A stretch of DNA of 64,000 bases from assembly GCA_949987705.1 (NCBI GenBank), contig OX465281.1, positions 190,265,112 to 190,329,111 on the forward strand. The letters run 5' to 3'. Shown here in pieces: positions 11,562 through 22,123 of this stretch. Origin of the DNA: Thereva unica (lineage: Eukaryota; Arthropoda; Insecta; Diptera; Therevidae). Below the pieces are notes generated by a model, which did no database searches, had not been told where the DNA came from, and was given only the letters and a program-made list of their open reading frames with translations. The position numbers and the translations under genes were made by a program. Position 1 is the first letter of the stretch. The number at the start of each line of letters is the position of its first letter.

Positions 11562-11968
11562 AGGGTGAGTTGCACCAACTAACTTTAACCGTAACAAAAG
11601 CTGAATCGGTTGTCAAATCTCCGGTTAGACAAAACGGGAGTTGCACCGTTTAACAATTGTTAACATGACGTATCATTTTTACGTTAACTTTAACCAAGGA
11701 AATTCGCCTGGTTAGTGTTATTGTCATTGCTAACTTTGACAGTTGTCATAGAGGCCCAAACAGGGGTGCCATTTTCAATAAACTCATAAACTGTGAAACT
11801 TATAAATACACAAAAATGTAAATTTAAATCAAAGTAGCAGTTAACGAAACTTTAACAAACGATTGGGTGGTGCAACTCATTTTTGCGAACTGGAACTTTA
11901 ACAACTTTGTTATTGTTAAAGTTAACTTTAACAATAACTTTAATCAATGATTTGGTGCAACTCACCCT
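11562..11968. mobile_element. MITE, 407 bp, TA target duplication
   Basis: Terminal inverted repeats AGGGTGAGTTGCACCAA are flanked by TA (11560-11561 and 11969-11970). The interior is filled with 'taactttaac'-type words in both orientations, giving long subterminal hairpins. No gene. A TA duplication suggests a Tc1/mariner-type origin. It interrupts the transposase of Harbinger C. Confidence 0.8.
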
Positions 11969-12199
11969 TAGTTTAGTTTACAAAAGAATTGAAATAATTA
12001 TTTAATTCTAAAACTGGATTTTTAGATTAAAATAAAAAAAAACGCAACGACCTAATGAGTTTTGGCAGAAATGATTTTGTAGTTTTGTGTCATTATGGAC
12101 AAGGTAAATCCGAAACTAACCCCAGGGCCGGACTAGACCAAGTACCGCCCCACGCCAATCGCAAGTTGCATATACTTTTAATACAATAACTTTTTAGAA

Positions 12200-12405
12200 A
12201 TTTATCCGCATATTTATATAGCACTTTCCATGTTTCTGTGTTTAATGGTTTCAAATTGTAGTGGTGAAAGATCTTTCTCAGTGTTAAAGAGAATAAAAAA
12301 TTATTTACGTGCCAGTGTAGGTTAGGCTGAGCCTAATCGATCTCTAGATGTCGAATTGATTGACGATTTTGCTCAGAAAAAATCTCGAAAAGTAATAATT
12401 TAAAA
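12200..12405 (+). pseudogene. hAT transposase C-terminal dimerisation segment
   Basis: Translation gives NCSGERSFSVLKRIKNYLR, then after a stop LDVELIDDFAQKKSRKVII. This matches the layout of the hAT family dimerisation domain, in which a Cys-x-x-Glu-Arg-x-Phe-Ser block precedes the C-terminal tail. One in-frame stop and loss of all upstream catalytic regions make it a relic. Confidence 0.72.
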
Positions 12406-12449
12406 ACCGTAGAATAGTAGGTATGTATTAAATAAAAAAAATTTCATTC

Positions 12450-13410
12450 CAAAATATTTATTTTATTTATTTATTTCAATATAATTCACAGATGGCTTTT
12501 ACAATGATAAAACAGAATTAGTATAAAATTTAGATAAAAGAAAAAAACCAAAAAAAAATTACAAATGCTAAACAACACAGACAGCTTTCGCTGGTATAAG
12601 CATTGTTAGCCTAAAGATACTAATTTGAATACGTTAACTATAATAACTGGTATAATGGTAAAATTTAATCAATGTAATATTCTTTAGAGAGTACATATTT
12701 GATATCAGTTATTTTGATTTAAGAATTTTTTAAAGGCTTTTATAAATAAAGGGAGCGTACGTTGGTTCTTTATGTCATCTGGGATAGAGTTGAATGTCCT
12801 GACAGCTTTCGCTATAGTATCCTTGTAGAGTCTGTTGGTTCTGGCAGCTCCCTGTAATATTTTATGCCTACTCCTGGTTTGGTAATTATGATTGTCCCCA
12901 TTACTCCTGAATTGGACCTTTGTTTTTGTCAGTTTATTCCTGATTTTGTATATAAGTTTGACTTGTTCGAGAGCTATTATCTTCTCTAGTGTCAATTGAT
13001 TCGCGAGATTATATACCTCTATTGTTGGAGTAAGTGCAGGCAACTTCCAGATGGCTTTAATAGCTTTAGACATGAGTGTTCTAATTCTGGCTTGGGATGT
13101 CGTACCACATTGGGACCATATATTAATACCGTATCTTATATTTGATAAAATGTGAGTGTTATATAAAGCATTTCCAATGCTGGCAGGCAAGTTTGGGGCA
13201 CGTCTAAGAACTCCTATTAGTGGTGAAATTTTCTGCACCAACTGATTTAGATGAAACGAAAAATTCAAGTTTTCATCAATGACAAGTCCAAGGTATTTAA
13301 CTGCTTTTACAGGTGCTATTACTTCATTTTCTATTTCCACGGAGATATTAATGGGGGGAACGTTTTTTTGCCTAAAGACTATATAACTAGTCTTGCACTT
13401 ATTAACTTAA
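12450..13410 (-). mobile_element. LINE 3' fragment (RT C-terminal part)
   Basis: The minus-strand frame (13340 down to 12705, 211 residues) covers the region after the RT palm. It has AVKYLGLVIDENLNF, then SNIRYGINIWSQCG, then basic C-terminal sequence with DDIKNQRTLPLFIKAFKKFL. The 3' tail is an AAATAAAT repeat at about 12450-12475 on the forward strand. Catalytic motifs are absent because the copy is severely 5'-truncated. It resembles jockey/CR1-type elements but not closely the LINE at 3725-5250. It is inserted inside the hAT. Confidence 0.82.
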
Positions 13411-13811
13411 AAAAAAAATTTTTTCACATTATTGCCGCCCCTAGTAATTTACCGCCCTACGCCATGGCGTTGTTGGCGTAGGCGATAATCCGGCCCTGAC
13501 TAACCCCCTAAAAACCTTAACAATATTAGTTTGCGGACTATAAGGTATTGCCAGTATAAAGTTGGCATTATAAGACTTACTTTAGTATAAAAAACTGAAA
13601 ACTTGAAAAATTGTACTTATTGTTAGTGAATTCTGCTTGTAAACCAACGATATTGCAAGTATTTTCAAAGAGAGGACAGGTCTACCGCAAGTGGTTGGTG
13701 CCATAGATGGTACCCATATCCCCATTCTTGCTAAGTCTGATGGTTACAGAGATTTTGTTAATAGAAAAGGGTGGACATCTTTAGTTCTACAAGCGGTCGT
13801 TGATTGCCATT

Positions 13812-14115
13812 GGCCTCGATTCCCAGATCCGGCGGCGGGGAAGTGAGTTGCGGATTTGACACTTTGCGATTCTCAAATCCGCAACCCCGAATTTCTTTTT
13901 GACATTTTCCGCGCTGTCAAAGTGTGATCCGCCACAAATTTTCTGCGGATTTGAACGACAAATGCGCCTAAGATAATCCGACATCGTATATTTCATTATC
14001 GCGTGAGTCTTTACTCCGAATTTTCGATTTAAACCACCCGGGACTGCGGATTTGAGAATCGCAAAGTGTCAAATCCGCACTCACTTCCCTCCCGTCGGAT
14101 CTGGGAATCGAGGCC
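13812..14115. mobile_element. MITE, 304 bp, TSD ATT
   Basis: Inverted termini GGCCTCGATTCCCAGATCC are flanked by ATT on both sides (13809-13811, 14116-14118). The interior has repeated 'aaatccgca' words and no gene. Removing it restores the splice-donor-proximal codons of the Harbinger C transposase, which confirms the insertion point. Confidence 0.82.
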
Positions 14116-14743
14116 ATTATTTGTAAGTAGAATGACTATTTCACTTAAGATAAATATACATAAATGTATTTTCTCGTTTCCAGATTTCGAGATATAACTA
14201 TTCAGCATCCGGGATGTACACATGATGCTGCTGTGCTCAAAGATTCGCAATTATATAAAAGCAATGGTCAACTGGAATGGGTACTATTAAATAATTATCA
14301 ATAACGCTATATTCCTTTTATATTATTATTAATTATAGTCATTTGCAACTATAAGCGGCAAAGAAGTGCCTGCCTATATTATAGGAGATCCAGCATATCC
14401 ACTACTTCCGTGGCTTAAGAAGAGCTACGCAGCGGCAGCAACAGCGGAGGAGGAATCTCTAAATGCATACTTTAGCAAGGCCAGGATCGTTGTGGAAAAC
14501 GCTTTTGGCAGGTTAAAAGGAAGATGGCGTTTACTTCAAAAGCGAATTGATATGGACGTGCGTCACTTTCCTATGGTAGTTGCAACATACTGTGTATTGC
14601 ATAATATTTTAGAACGACAAAAAGTCCCCTACAATCCAATGTGGAATGAGGACTTAAAGCAAGCTGATATTACGTACGAACAGCCATCTCAAAGAGAAAA
14701 CGCTACCACAATACCGGCAGAAGAAAACCGAGAGAATTTCTGA

Positions 14744-15248
14744 AATGTTACATGAGTGCACATTTCCCGTTACTTACTCGGGCAAATATGTACATAGTTG
14801 AATTTTAATAATACTTTTTTAAATTGTATAAATTTTAATAAAATGCACCTTAAGTTGCTTCTTATTCTAGTTAAATTTAATCCAAGATTCAGATTTTGGC
14901 AATTGTCGGTGATTTTACTATCACTTTACATACGAGGATTGTACAATTAGTAATTAATAAAAACAAATTCCAGGCAGAAATAAATAGAACGCACAGATTT
15001 TTCATTTCAATAAATTTATTTTCCAAATTTATTTCTCACAACATTTGTTGCTTTAGGAACACAAAATTTTAAAACTATTAAATATAAAGTTCTGTAATTT
15101 TATGGTATTATTAACGATAATAAAAAAATAAATATTACTTCATTACATAAAGGATTCAGTCTTAATATTATTTAATATAAAAAACTTCAATAGACTCTTA
15201 AAAAAAATAAATATTTCACTATAAATTAAATAATAAATAAACACTATA
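14744..15248. other. Intergenic region between convergent genes of element C
   Basis: AT-rich, with several aataaa signals near the 3' ends of both convergent genes. No frame is supported. Confidence 0.4.
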
Positions 15249-15423
15249 TCAATCGTTTTGTGGTTCGATTGGCTCTTCTTCAATCCACGCTTCGTAAAAC
15301 GGACTGAGGGTTTCAGGCTCATTATCCACACTTGAAGAATAATTGCTTGAATTGCCTGTTCCTATTAAACTTTTCATTCCATTTAGAAACTCTCTTGTCG
15401 TCTAACGTATCGTTTCTTGCATT

Positions 15424-15545
15424 TGGGGTCGTCCATTAATTACGTGATGCGTTTAGGGGGGAGGGGGTCGAGCCGAATCTCACCAAATCTCACCTGGGGG
15501 AGAGGGGGGTCTCGGCAAATCTCACGTATTTTTTTTTTTTAAACA
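15424..15545. repeat. End fragment of a dispersed repeat
   Basis: The sequence starts ggggtcgtccattaattacg and continues with repeated 'gaatctcacc' and G-runs up to a T-homopolymer. This looks like one terminus of a DNA transposon, but the matching inverted end is not in the neighbourhood. Confidence 0.4.
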
Positions 15546-15959
15546 CACATTGCGCGAAAATTGGGTTAAATTAAAGAAAACGTGTTTCTCCACTAAAGAC
15601 CCCCATTGACTTACAGGCCGGCCGGTACGACTAAGCTTGACTCAGTCTAACTGAGGGATGAGTCTGACAGGCCGTGGCGTGTAGGTAAAGTCCTGATTCC
15701 CTTCTTAGCATATCAGGTTATTAATTCAAGTGCAAAAATGCTCATGGCCCAAACGAAAGCTTCAAGCCTCACGCCGTGAACACAAAAGAGCAAAAAAGCG
15801 CAAACGCGATGGTGGATGGTTTTCACGACTAGCTCGCGCCTTGCTTTCCGTTCCGAGTACATACGGTGTGAATTCTTAGTGAATAGAAGTTCAGATCTTC
15901 AGGCCCGAACTGACGATAAATGCGAGTTTCGTCAGCTTTCTTGAACTGCAGCCCCATAC

Positions 15960-16333
15960 TAGTGATGAGCAAGACTAGTCTTGCATATTTAGCAAGACCA
16001 AGAAATACCAAGACAAGACAAGGATAAGTCAAGACTGCAAGATCAGGATAGCACGGCTTTTTGCTCATCACTAAGGGGCAAAAGTTTTCCAGTAATGAGC
16101 AAAACGTCTTGTCTTACAGAACAAAGACAATTCAGCAGGACAAGACTGCAAGACTTTTTGCAAGACTTTTAGCAAGACTTTTTCGAAGGCTTTTTGCTCA
16201 CCACTGCAAAACTTTAGGCATTTAGTGATGAGCAATGTAGTCTTATTTTGTCCTGTCTTGTCTTGTTCCTGCTTTGGTCTTGCTTAATGTACAATAAAAG
16301 GAAGAATTGCAAGAAAAGTTTTGCTCATCCCTA
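15960..16333. mobile_element. hAT-type MITE, 374 bp, TSD CCCCATAC, with internal copies of its own ends
   Basis: It begins TAGTGATGAGCAAGAC and ends TTTTGCTCATCCCTA, flanked by an identical 8-bp CCCCATAC (15952-15959 and 16334-16341). Inside, the terminal motif recurs as further inverted pairs (end-like sequences near 16060, 16095, 16195 and 16225), with abundant 'caagac' words between them. No gene. The structure suggests internal tandem duplication or nested insertion into its own end. Confidence 0.85.
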
Positions 16334-17499
16334 CCCCATACAGTTGGCGGCCAGTGAGTGTTTAGGGTTACTTGGCCTCAGGGCGAAAACTTTCAGGCCA
16401 CGGCCTGCTAGCGAAAAATTGGTTGGTTGGTTGTCGTTTGTCAAACGTGTGTCTCGTCAAATGCTGCAGAGTACGATCCAAGTAACACTGACCCGCAAAA
16501 AGTCCCTTAGCATTTAGAACTACTTGTGTGTCCACTACAAACGGAAAAGTGAGTGGAATAGAGGAGGGCAAGGCGTCCAAATTATCAGTTATCTCAAATA
16601 AAATCTTGCTCCCAACACCCCCTTCCGCTTAGATGAACTTTTTACACGCCTTTCACTCCAAATTTTAATCGGATTTCACTACGGTTACGAGCAAGAATTT
16701 TAAACATTGCTGCAATATATGCTTGAGTTGGATAATTAAAATTAGACTTACGTCGAAGGGTATCAACCCCGTTTTGGATTGTTGTAGATGATGGGCGGGA
16801 TTTTAGCAACCGGTCCAAGTTTTCAAAAAAAGGACAATTCTCTGGTGACACCCCACTCAAGCTATTATTTTTTTCACTTGGACGTAGTTGCACTTTAAAT
16901 TTTTCCACCTCACTTCAATTTGTTTATAACTTTTACTGCTGTCCTTTAGCTTTCATTTTATTTTCCACTTGTTTAAAAATTTCTGAATTTCAAAACCTTT
17001 TCCCATCAAAAAGATTTAAACATTTACTCGTTTCCATTATTTCCAGCATTGCTTTTGTTTCTTCTAAAAATCTCCCACAACTAATTTGCGACTCAATTTC
17101 TCATCGACTGAAGCTAATATGTCAAAACTCAAGCGCTCAAGCTGGAATTACATCTCTTTAGTTCAAGTCGATCCGAGAAATTTTTGGACTGACTTGAATG
17201 AAGTCGACTTTAAGTCAATTACCTAGTTTATCGATTTAACTCAAAGTTACGTCAAAATTTCGATTTAGCGTATAAACGGGTATTAAATACATTCTTATAA
17301 CTATGGCTTAAGCCGAAACATTTCGGTTTAAACCATAATTCGAATTACCTCGTTTATAGGGTAAAAATTTTTGGATGATCCATAATTCGAATTATTTTTG
17401 GAGTAGCTATAAACTAGGTAAATCTGAGGTTACATGACTTTCAAGCTTACTTGAAGCCGACTTCAAGTACGCATGTAATCATAGTAATTTATAAGTTTT

Positions 17500-18880
17500 T
17501 TCTTTTTTTTTATGTGGCAGTGCTAAGCTCAGGAGTCACCCTTTGTACTACCAGTCCGTCATGTCATTTGTCATGTCATGGTGCAAAGTCTAGCAGTAAG
17601 CTTAGTGCGAGAGGGGGTGGGGGAATAGGTTAAGGATTATAAAGGTACGGGGAGGTATTGAAGAAGGTGGTGATGAACCCTGCGTTTGAACTCTTGGATG
17701 TTGTAGGAGCTCGGAAATACTGACTGCGAGAGATTATTCCACAGTCGAGTTGTTCTATTTACAAACGAATTCATATCTTGTTGAGTGCGTGAAAGGGGGA
17801 GTTGCAGGTGGAGGGAATGAGACGAGTGGGCTAATCTGGTGTTGCGGGTATAGGATTGCCGTGGAGGCAGGAGAGCGTTTAGCTCGGAGGGACAGTCACT
17901 ATGAAAGTAGCGATAAAATTTTGTCAGTGCTGCTACATTCCTAAGGTGGCTCAAGGGGTCGATGGTGGAGCAAATGGTGTCGCCATCAATTAGTTTGAGG
18001 GCCCTTTTTTGGACCTTATCTAACCACGCTAAGGTGGTTATTGGAGCGCCGCCCCAAACGATGGAATTATATTCGAGAAGAGGCCGAATGTAGGATTTAT
18101 AAATAACAACACGGGCCGATGGCTGGAGTAGGAGCTTGCACCTCTTAAGAAATCGCAAGCACTGGGATGCTTGTTTGGCGATTTGGAATATATGGTCATT
18201 CCATCGCAAGTCTTTGGCTAATGTCACGCCTAAGACGTGTAGGGATGGGTCGGCCATTAGTTGAACTTTACCCACTTTCAAAGGGTGGTTGAACTTCTTT
18301 TTGGAGATAAGACAGTACTTGGTTTTGTCGGAGTTGAATTCAACGCGATTCTTCTCTCCCCACTTTAGAATCAGTTAAATGTCGTTATTAATCGACTTGG
18401 ACATTAGTTCGCGATCATCAAGACAGGATCTGGCATGAGTCTGTCTTGTATCGAAGCTGTACGAGTAACGTAGAGTACCGTCGTCAGCGAAGCTGAGAAG
18501 TGGGTTGGAGGGGACTGAAAGTAGGTCATTTATAAAAATGAGAAATAGGGCCGGTGGTAAAATTGACCCCCGGGGGACTCCCGCAGAGATGGGGTGAGAT
18601 TCAGATTTGGCGCCATCCAATACTACCTTAATTGAACGGCCGGAAAGGAAACACTCAACCCACTTATACAGAAGCGAGTCAATTCCAATAGCTTTGAGTT
18701 TAGCTAACAAGGCTGAGTGCCATACTCTATCAAAAGCCTTGGAGATATCCAAAGCAACCAAACTGGATTCGCCAGATCCATGCAAACTTTGATGGAGGTG
18801 CTGGAAGCTTTCAACGTATGAAAATAATTTGAAAATCCATATAAGCAAATCCGTCAATAGAGTAAAACTAGAATACATCT
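17500..18880 (-). mobile_element. 5'-truncated LINE with one nonsense codon
   Basis: Minus-strand RT sequence runs from about 18830 to 17637. It has LVALDISKAFDRVWH (first Asp), AGVPRGSILPPALF, LLSFADDGTLRY (catalytic FADD), one stop at 18375-18377 that is in frame with the rest, then the LHVLGVTLAKDLRWNDH block and a C-terminal domain ending LLQYLPVPL. A T-run at about 17500-17513 marks the 3' tail. The family looks like jockey/CR1-type non-LTR elements and differs from the two other LINE copies in the window. Confidence 0.87.
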
Positions 18881-20526
18881 ATTCATCTATCTATCTTTCT
18901 AATCTAGGGATTTAAGCAGAAATTTACAAATAGTTCACGAAATTATTTATTCATAAAAAAAGTGCATGTCAGCTCCGACGTGTGACTGGAGTTTACTCCT
19001 GAAAAACGATTGTCTAAAATAACAATAGGCAAAGGAAGTAAATGAACGAATATATTTATTTATATTGATTTGTTAAAATATATTACATAAATTTTATTTT
19101 CTACTTTTTAGTCTTCCGCCATTTAGCCGGCATTTGAATTTGGAATGACGCAACACCGCTAATTGTATTCTACTTATCATGCCCTTTCGGGGCCGTGAAA
19201 CAAAAATGCAAAAATCGGCCGCCATCTTGGAACCAGCATTTGATTTTACAAAACTGACGTTTTAAAATAATCATTTTCACTTACAGCATTCATTCAACGC
19301 CATTTTCACTTCATAATAAACCGGTTTTATTAGCAAAGGGGACGCGGGAAAGTTTGTTACTTGTGCATCCCAAAAAATTCTCAACTGCACAGAGCAACAC
19401 ACTAACCCAATCATAATTTCTTTCTCGGGGTCTACCAAGTCCTTCTCAACTACAGGCCTTGCTGTAAATTTTGCATATGTGTGACTTAGTCTGAAAGAAC
19501 ACAAGAATTTCCTGAAGAACTGTCAAATTTGTATGAAAAGTGCGGAAAGCGGAGCAGTTTTTATCGTTCGTAAAATAAACTAATATATATTTTCGGTTAA
19601 ATATAATCATTTAAAGGTGACATAATAAAGATAAATAGTGGTTAGTTGTTAAACTAACGTTAAATAGTGATAGTGTTAGGAAAATTCCTGATTTATGTGA
19701 AAATTTGATATTATTGGGCAGTGAAAATGATTTTTAAAATAGTATTTATTTCTAACAAGAATATTCTTATTTTAAAATTATATAGGGAAGTGATTAAAGG
19801 GTTTAAATTGTGCGTTTGCGGTAAAACGTCTTTACCATAAGGCAGAATTACTTATTACAGAATGTAATAAAAAATTTTGAGATTATGGTGAAGCCGCCAA
19901 ATAGCTTAAAATGGAATTTCGCCGGATTCCATGTACGGTATATATATTAAAAATCGAATTTAATAAAAATGTAATAATTAATTGCATCGTGAATAATTGA
20001 TTTATATATGGAAAGTGAAAATTATTAATCAATTTTTATTTGTTCATTTAATTTTATTGTTTTTTTATGGATATGTATATTGCATGTTGTATTTATTTAT
20101 TTGAATTTTATTTTGTTAGATTTAATTGTTATTAATTCACTTTATGCCAAACATATTTTAAATAGTTAGTAAATACTAACAAAATGTAGCTCCTAAAATC
20201 CACCCACTCGTCCTGGCCGTGGGAGTTGGAAGCGCAATAAGCGGCAAACAGGGGGCTCATGAAAACTGGATACCATTCCAGAAATATAATAATACACTTT
20301 AATACAGAAATTTTTTGCACATAAAAGAAAAATGTCATATAACATTTTTCATAACATTCACTTCCAATCTATTCAAATTTTAAAATGCATTTAATCCCAC
20401 TTTTCAGCTATTTATTATGCATTTCCACATTATTTAATAAATTAATCGATTACTCATTTTTTAAATAAATAAATTCAGTATTACTTATTCATCTAAAAGG
20501 GAGAAATCTTTTAAAAAAAGTTGTTG
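18881..20526. other. Non-coding flank of the large nested complex
   Basis: A short ctat microsatellite at about 18878-18895 and a segment near 19160-19190 resembling the satellite unit of the 50-kb array (cttatcatgccctttc) are visible. Otherwise there is AT-rich sequence without supported genes. It contains one arm of an outer inverted repeat (19430-19473). Confidence 0.45.
19430..19473 (+). repeat. Left arm of an outer 44-bp inverted repeat
   Basis: The segment beginning gtctaccaagtccttctcaa and ending ttgctgtaaattttg is the near-exact reverse complement of 41826-41870. The two arms bracket Harbinger A, so they may be the termini of an older element of about 1.2 kb into which Harbinger A inserted. 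No TSD found. Confidence 0.6.
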
Positions 20527-20778
20527 TTAGACCGGTTCTACACATTCAACTTTGCATTCCACTTTTTGACGCTCAACTTTTTTTTCTCTTTCACTCCAAT
20601 GCAAAGTTTGAAACAGACTAGAGTTGAAAGGAAAATGGAAAGCTGCTCAGAATGGAATGGAAATTTGCGTTCAACTTTTGTGTTTTCGTTCAACATTTTT
20701 ATGTGTGTGCGAATATGTATGAATATGAGTGTACACGGATAGCAGTGACAGCCGAGCTTTTTTTTTAATTTTTAAAAA

Positions 20779-20849
20779 TTAAGTGGACAAAAATAACTAC
20801 TGAGGTGTTAATTAATATGTTGGGTGAACGGATTTTTCTTTATGACGTT
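20779..20849 (+). pseudogene. MADF-domain protein of Harbinger A, 5' portion
   Basis: The frame reads KWTKITTEVLINM and then LGERIFLYDV up to the Polinton boundary. It resumes after the second copy of the target duplication at 37653 with KHKDYFNRVKREDALREM. The junction falls precisely between codons GAC GTT and AAG. MADF domains are Myb-related DNA-binding modules, and in Harbinger elements such a protein is the transposase partner. No ATG is visible in frame upstream, so an upstream exon or a lost start is likely. Confidence 0.78.
20844..20849 (+). repeat. Polinton target-site duplication, left copy (GACGTT)
   Basis: GACGTT precedes the first base of the left TIR and is repeated exactly at 37647-37652 after the right TIR. 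Six bases is the characteristic duplication for Polinton/Maverick integrases. Confidence 0.95.
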
Positions 20850-21531
20850 AGTAGTAGAGCTATGTCACTCCGGCGCCACCTCCTAGGTGGCTTAGAACCG
20901 GCCTAGGATTTGGGGGGGTCTGAAAGCTCTACATGTACGTGCACGAGGTGTTTTAGGTTTGTGTCTTGGATAAGGTGGCTTGAAAGCTCTTCATGTATGG
21001 GTATGAGGTGTGAAGGTGGCTTAGAGTTGGTGTGTGGAGATGGGTGAAAGCTCTTTATGTACGTGTACGAGATGTTTTGGGTTTGGGATTTGGGTAAGGT
21101 GGTTTGAAAGCTGTTTATGGAGGTTGGGTGTCTTGGATGGGGTGGCTTGGAGTTGGTGGATGGAGATGGGTGGTCCAGAGCGTGTATGGGATTTGGTGTG
21201 GGACCGGGGTGGGATTTGGGGTGTGACTGAAAGCTGTGTTGTTGAGTGCCACCTGTGGGAAGCTAGTTGAATTTCGGTGTTGATTTGGTCCAGAGCTGGC
21301 ATGGGATTTGAGGTGTGACTTAAAGCTCTGGATGTATGTTTCTTGGATAGGGTGGCGCAGAACCGGCATGGGATATGGCCCAGAGCTGGCATGGGATTTG
21401 GGGATGTGACTTAAGGCTCTGGATGTATGTTTGCGTGGCCCAGAACCGGCATGGGGTGGGAAGTTGGTGCGAGATGTGAGCGCCAGCTGTGGGAAGCTAG
21501 TTGAATTAAGAATTAAAGAAGCTCTTGAGGG
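20850..21531 (+). repeat. Polinton left terminal inverted repeat
   Basis: About 680 bp matches the reverse complement of 36984-37646 with small indels. The interior is a degenerate tandem array of 'ggcatgggatttgg', 'tgtgacttaaagctct' and 'cccagaaccggcatggg' blocks. The last common words are gaagctagttgaatt and aagaattaaagaagctctt. Long repeated TIRs are the presumed protein-primed replication origins of such elements. Short open frames here are by-products of the repeats. Confidence 0.93.
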
Positions 21532-21618
21532 ATCTTTTGTAATGATCTTTGATTCAATTATTATGTATATAAATCCTTGAAGGGGGAATGTTAGGTTAGT
21601 TTTCTTCCGGTTGCGGTG

Positions 21619-21801
21619 ATGAACAGTTATAAGGATTCTACCAGATTGCTTGAAGAAAAGGGTGATAAAGGAAGCAAAGTAAAAGAATTAAAATATCAAC
21701 TGAATTCTCTATCAATTAAATCGAAGCAATCATCATCATCATCATCTGAGAGTAAAGATATTTCTTCATCCATAAGATATCAGCAGATAAAAGATAAGTA
21801 A
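21619..21801 (+). CDS. Small Ser/Lys-rich protein of unknown function (Polinton)
   Basis: Sixty residues starting MNSYKDSTRLLEEKGDKG, with a central poly-Ser stretch encoded by a tca microsatellite. A TATA-like tatataaa lies about 50 bp upstream (near 21566), giving a plausible promoter. The next gene starts only 2 bp after its stop. It is predicted to be helical at its start and otherwise disordered. No family recognised. It could be non-coding leader sequence of the following gene. Confidence 0.4.
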   Translation: MNSYKDSTRLLEEKGDKGSKVKELKYQLNSLSIKSKQSSSSSSESKDISSSIRYQQIKDK

Positions 21802-21803
21802 AT

Positions 21804-22106
21804 ATGAGCATACCAAAATTTCTCGAAGAATATTCTAGTATACTGTTGGAGGAGCATAAGGGTAAAATAGAACAACTCTATAGATATGTTCAAGAATACG
21901 AAAATGCTGGAAAAGTTTATTCTATACATGGAGCACATTACAAGAACTGCCCATGGTCGAACGATAAAACAACTTGTGGACCAGATACATGTGGATGCTG
22001 TTTTGTGGAGCGGTACAAACGGGAAGTTCAACGCCTAGTAAATTTTTATGTCCGGATCACCAAAAGCAGCTGTAGAGAATGCAGAAAAGGGTTCGATTTA
22101 CACTAG
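21804..22106 (+). CDS. Cys-rich protein of unknown function (Polinton)
   Basis: One hundred residues starting MSIPKFLEEY. An acidic helical N-terminus is followed by a cysteine cluster, NCPWSNDKTTCGPDTCGCC, then a basic helix and a final SSCRECRKGFDLH. Seven cysteines and two histidines suggest a compact zinc-binding or disulfide-stabilised fold. It lies in the left-end cluster of plus-strand genes convergent with the integrase. I do not recognise a family. A transcription-related or virion-associated role would be guesswork. Confidence 0.6.
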   Translation: MSIPKFLEEYSSILLEEHKGKIEQLYRYVQEYENAGKVYSIHGAHYKNCPWSNDKTTCGPDTCGCCFVERYKREVQRLVNFYVRITKSSCRECRKGFDLH

Positions 22107-22123
22107 CGCCTTAATTACACATT

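Larger units (their letters stand above)
12123..13498. mobile_element. hAT element remnant with TSD ACTAACCC
   Basis: The ends CAGGGCCGGA and TCCGGCCCTG are inverted. The identical 8-bp sequence ACTAACCC flanks both sides (12115-12122 and 13499-13506), as expected for hAT. Inside, only the transposase C-terminal dimerisation segment survives (12200-12405). A LINE fragment (12450-13410) fills the rest. The whole lies within Harbinger C. Confidence 0.88.
10866..14743 (+). pseudogene. Harbinger transposase (DDE) of element C, interrupted
   Basis: The start MEETMFSYLC at 10866 opens a basic N-terminus, frameshifted near 11063 and again near 11250 (KLASCAENRVIGNQFGVH lies in a third frame). The coding sequence is then cut by a MITE (11562-11968) and a hAT (12123-13498). 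The core resumes near 13655 with GLPQVVGAIDGTHIPI (first Asp), is cut by a MITE at 13812-14115, and continues across intron 14123-14183 into a GCTHDAAVL exon. A second intron, 14281-14338, leads to exon 14339-14743 with YIIGDPAYPLLPWLKK (second Asp) and ARIVVENAFGRLKGRW (catalytic Glu). The catalytic triad is therefore preserved while the N-terminal half is destroyed. In the family this enzyme excises and integrates at TWA sites with its Myb-like partner. Confidence 0.88.
15249..17060 (-). pseudogene. Myb/SANT-like accessory protein of Harbinger C
   Basis: Read on the minus strand from 17060, the frame gives LEETKAMLEIMETSKCLN, then after one stop NSEIFKQVENKMKAKG, then VRWKNLKCNYVQVKK. That is the trihelix Myb/SANT fold used by Harbinger partner proteins to bind transposon ends. 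After a frameshift near 16870 it continues as GVSPENCPFFENLDRLLKSR (to about 16642). A last exon (15401 down to 15249), preceded by a ttag acceptor, ends in EAWIEEEPIEPQND. Insertions separate the two parts. In the family this protein helps nuclear import and DNA recognition by the transposase. Internal stop and frameshift make it a pseudogene. Confidence 0.7.
10798..17470. mobile_element. PIF/Harbinger element C (two-gene, fragmented by insertions)
   Basis: A Harbinger transposase on the plus strand (10866..14743) and a Myb/SANT-like partner on the minus strand (17060 down to 15249) face each other, which is the standard two-gene layout of PIF/Harbinger. Imperfect inverted termini containing acttga..cttcaag words occur near 10801 and near 17465; they set the approximate ends, and no TSD could be fixed. 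Five other elements are inserted: MITEs at 11562-11968 and 13812-14115, a hAT at 12123-13498, a hAT-type MITE at 15960-16333, and an unassigned repeat near 15424. Boundaries are inference. Confidence 0.6.

Noticed and set aside
13787..14250. Short minus-strand frames
   Set aside because: They lie in the MITE at 13812-14115 and antisense to the Harbinger transposase.
21021..21392. Pro/His/Ser-rich frames in the Polinton left TIR, and copies in the right TIR
   Set aside because: Both strands and several frames are open because of internal repeats; there is no promoter or known family.
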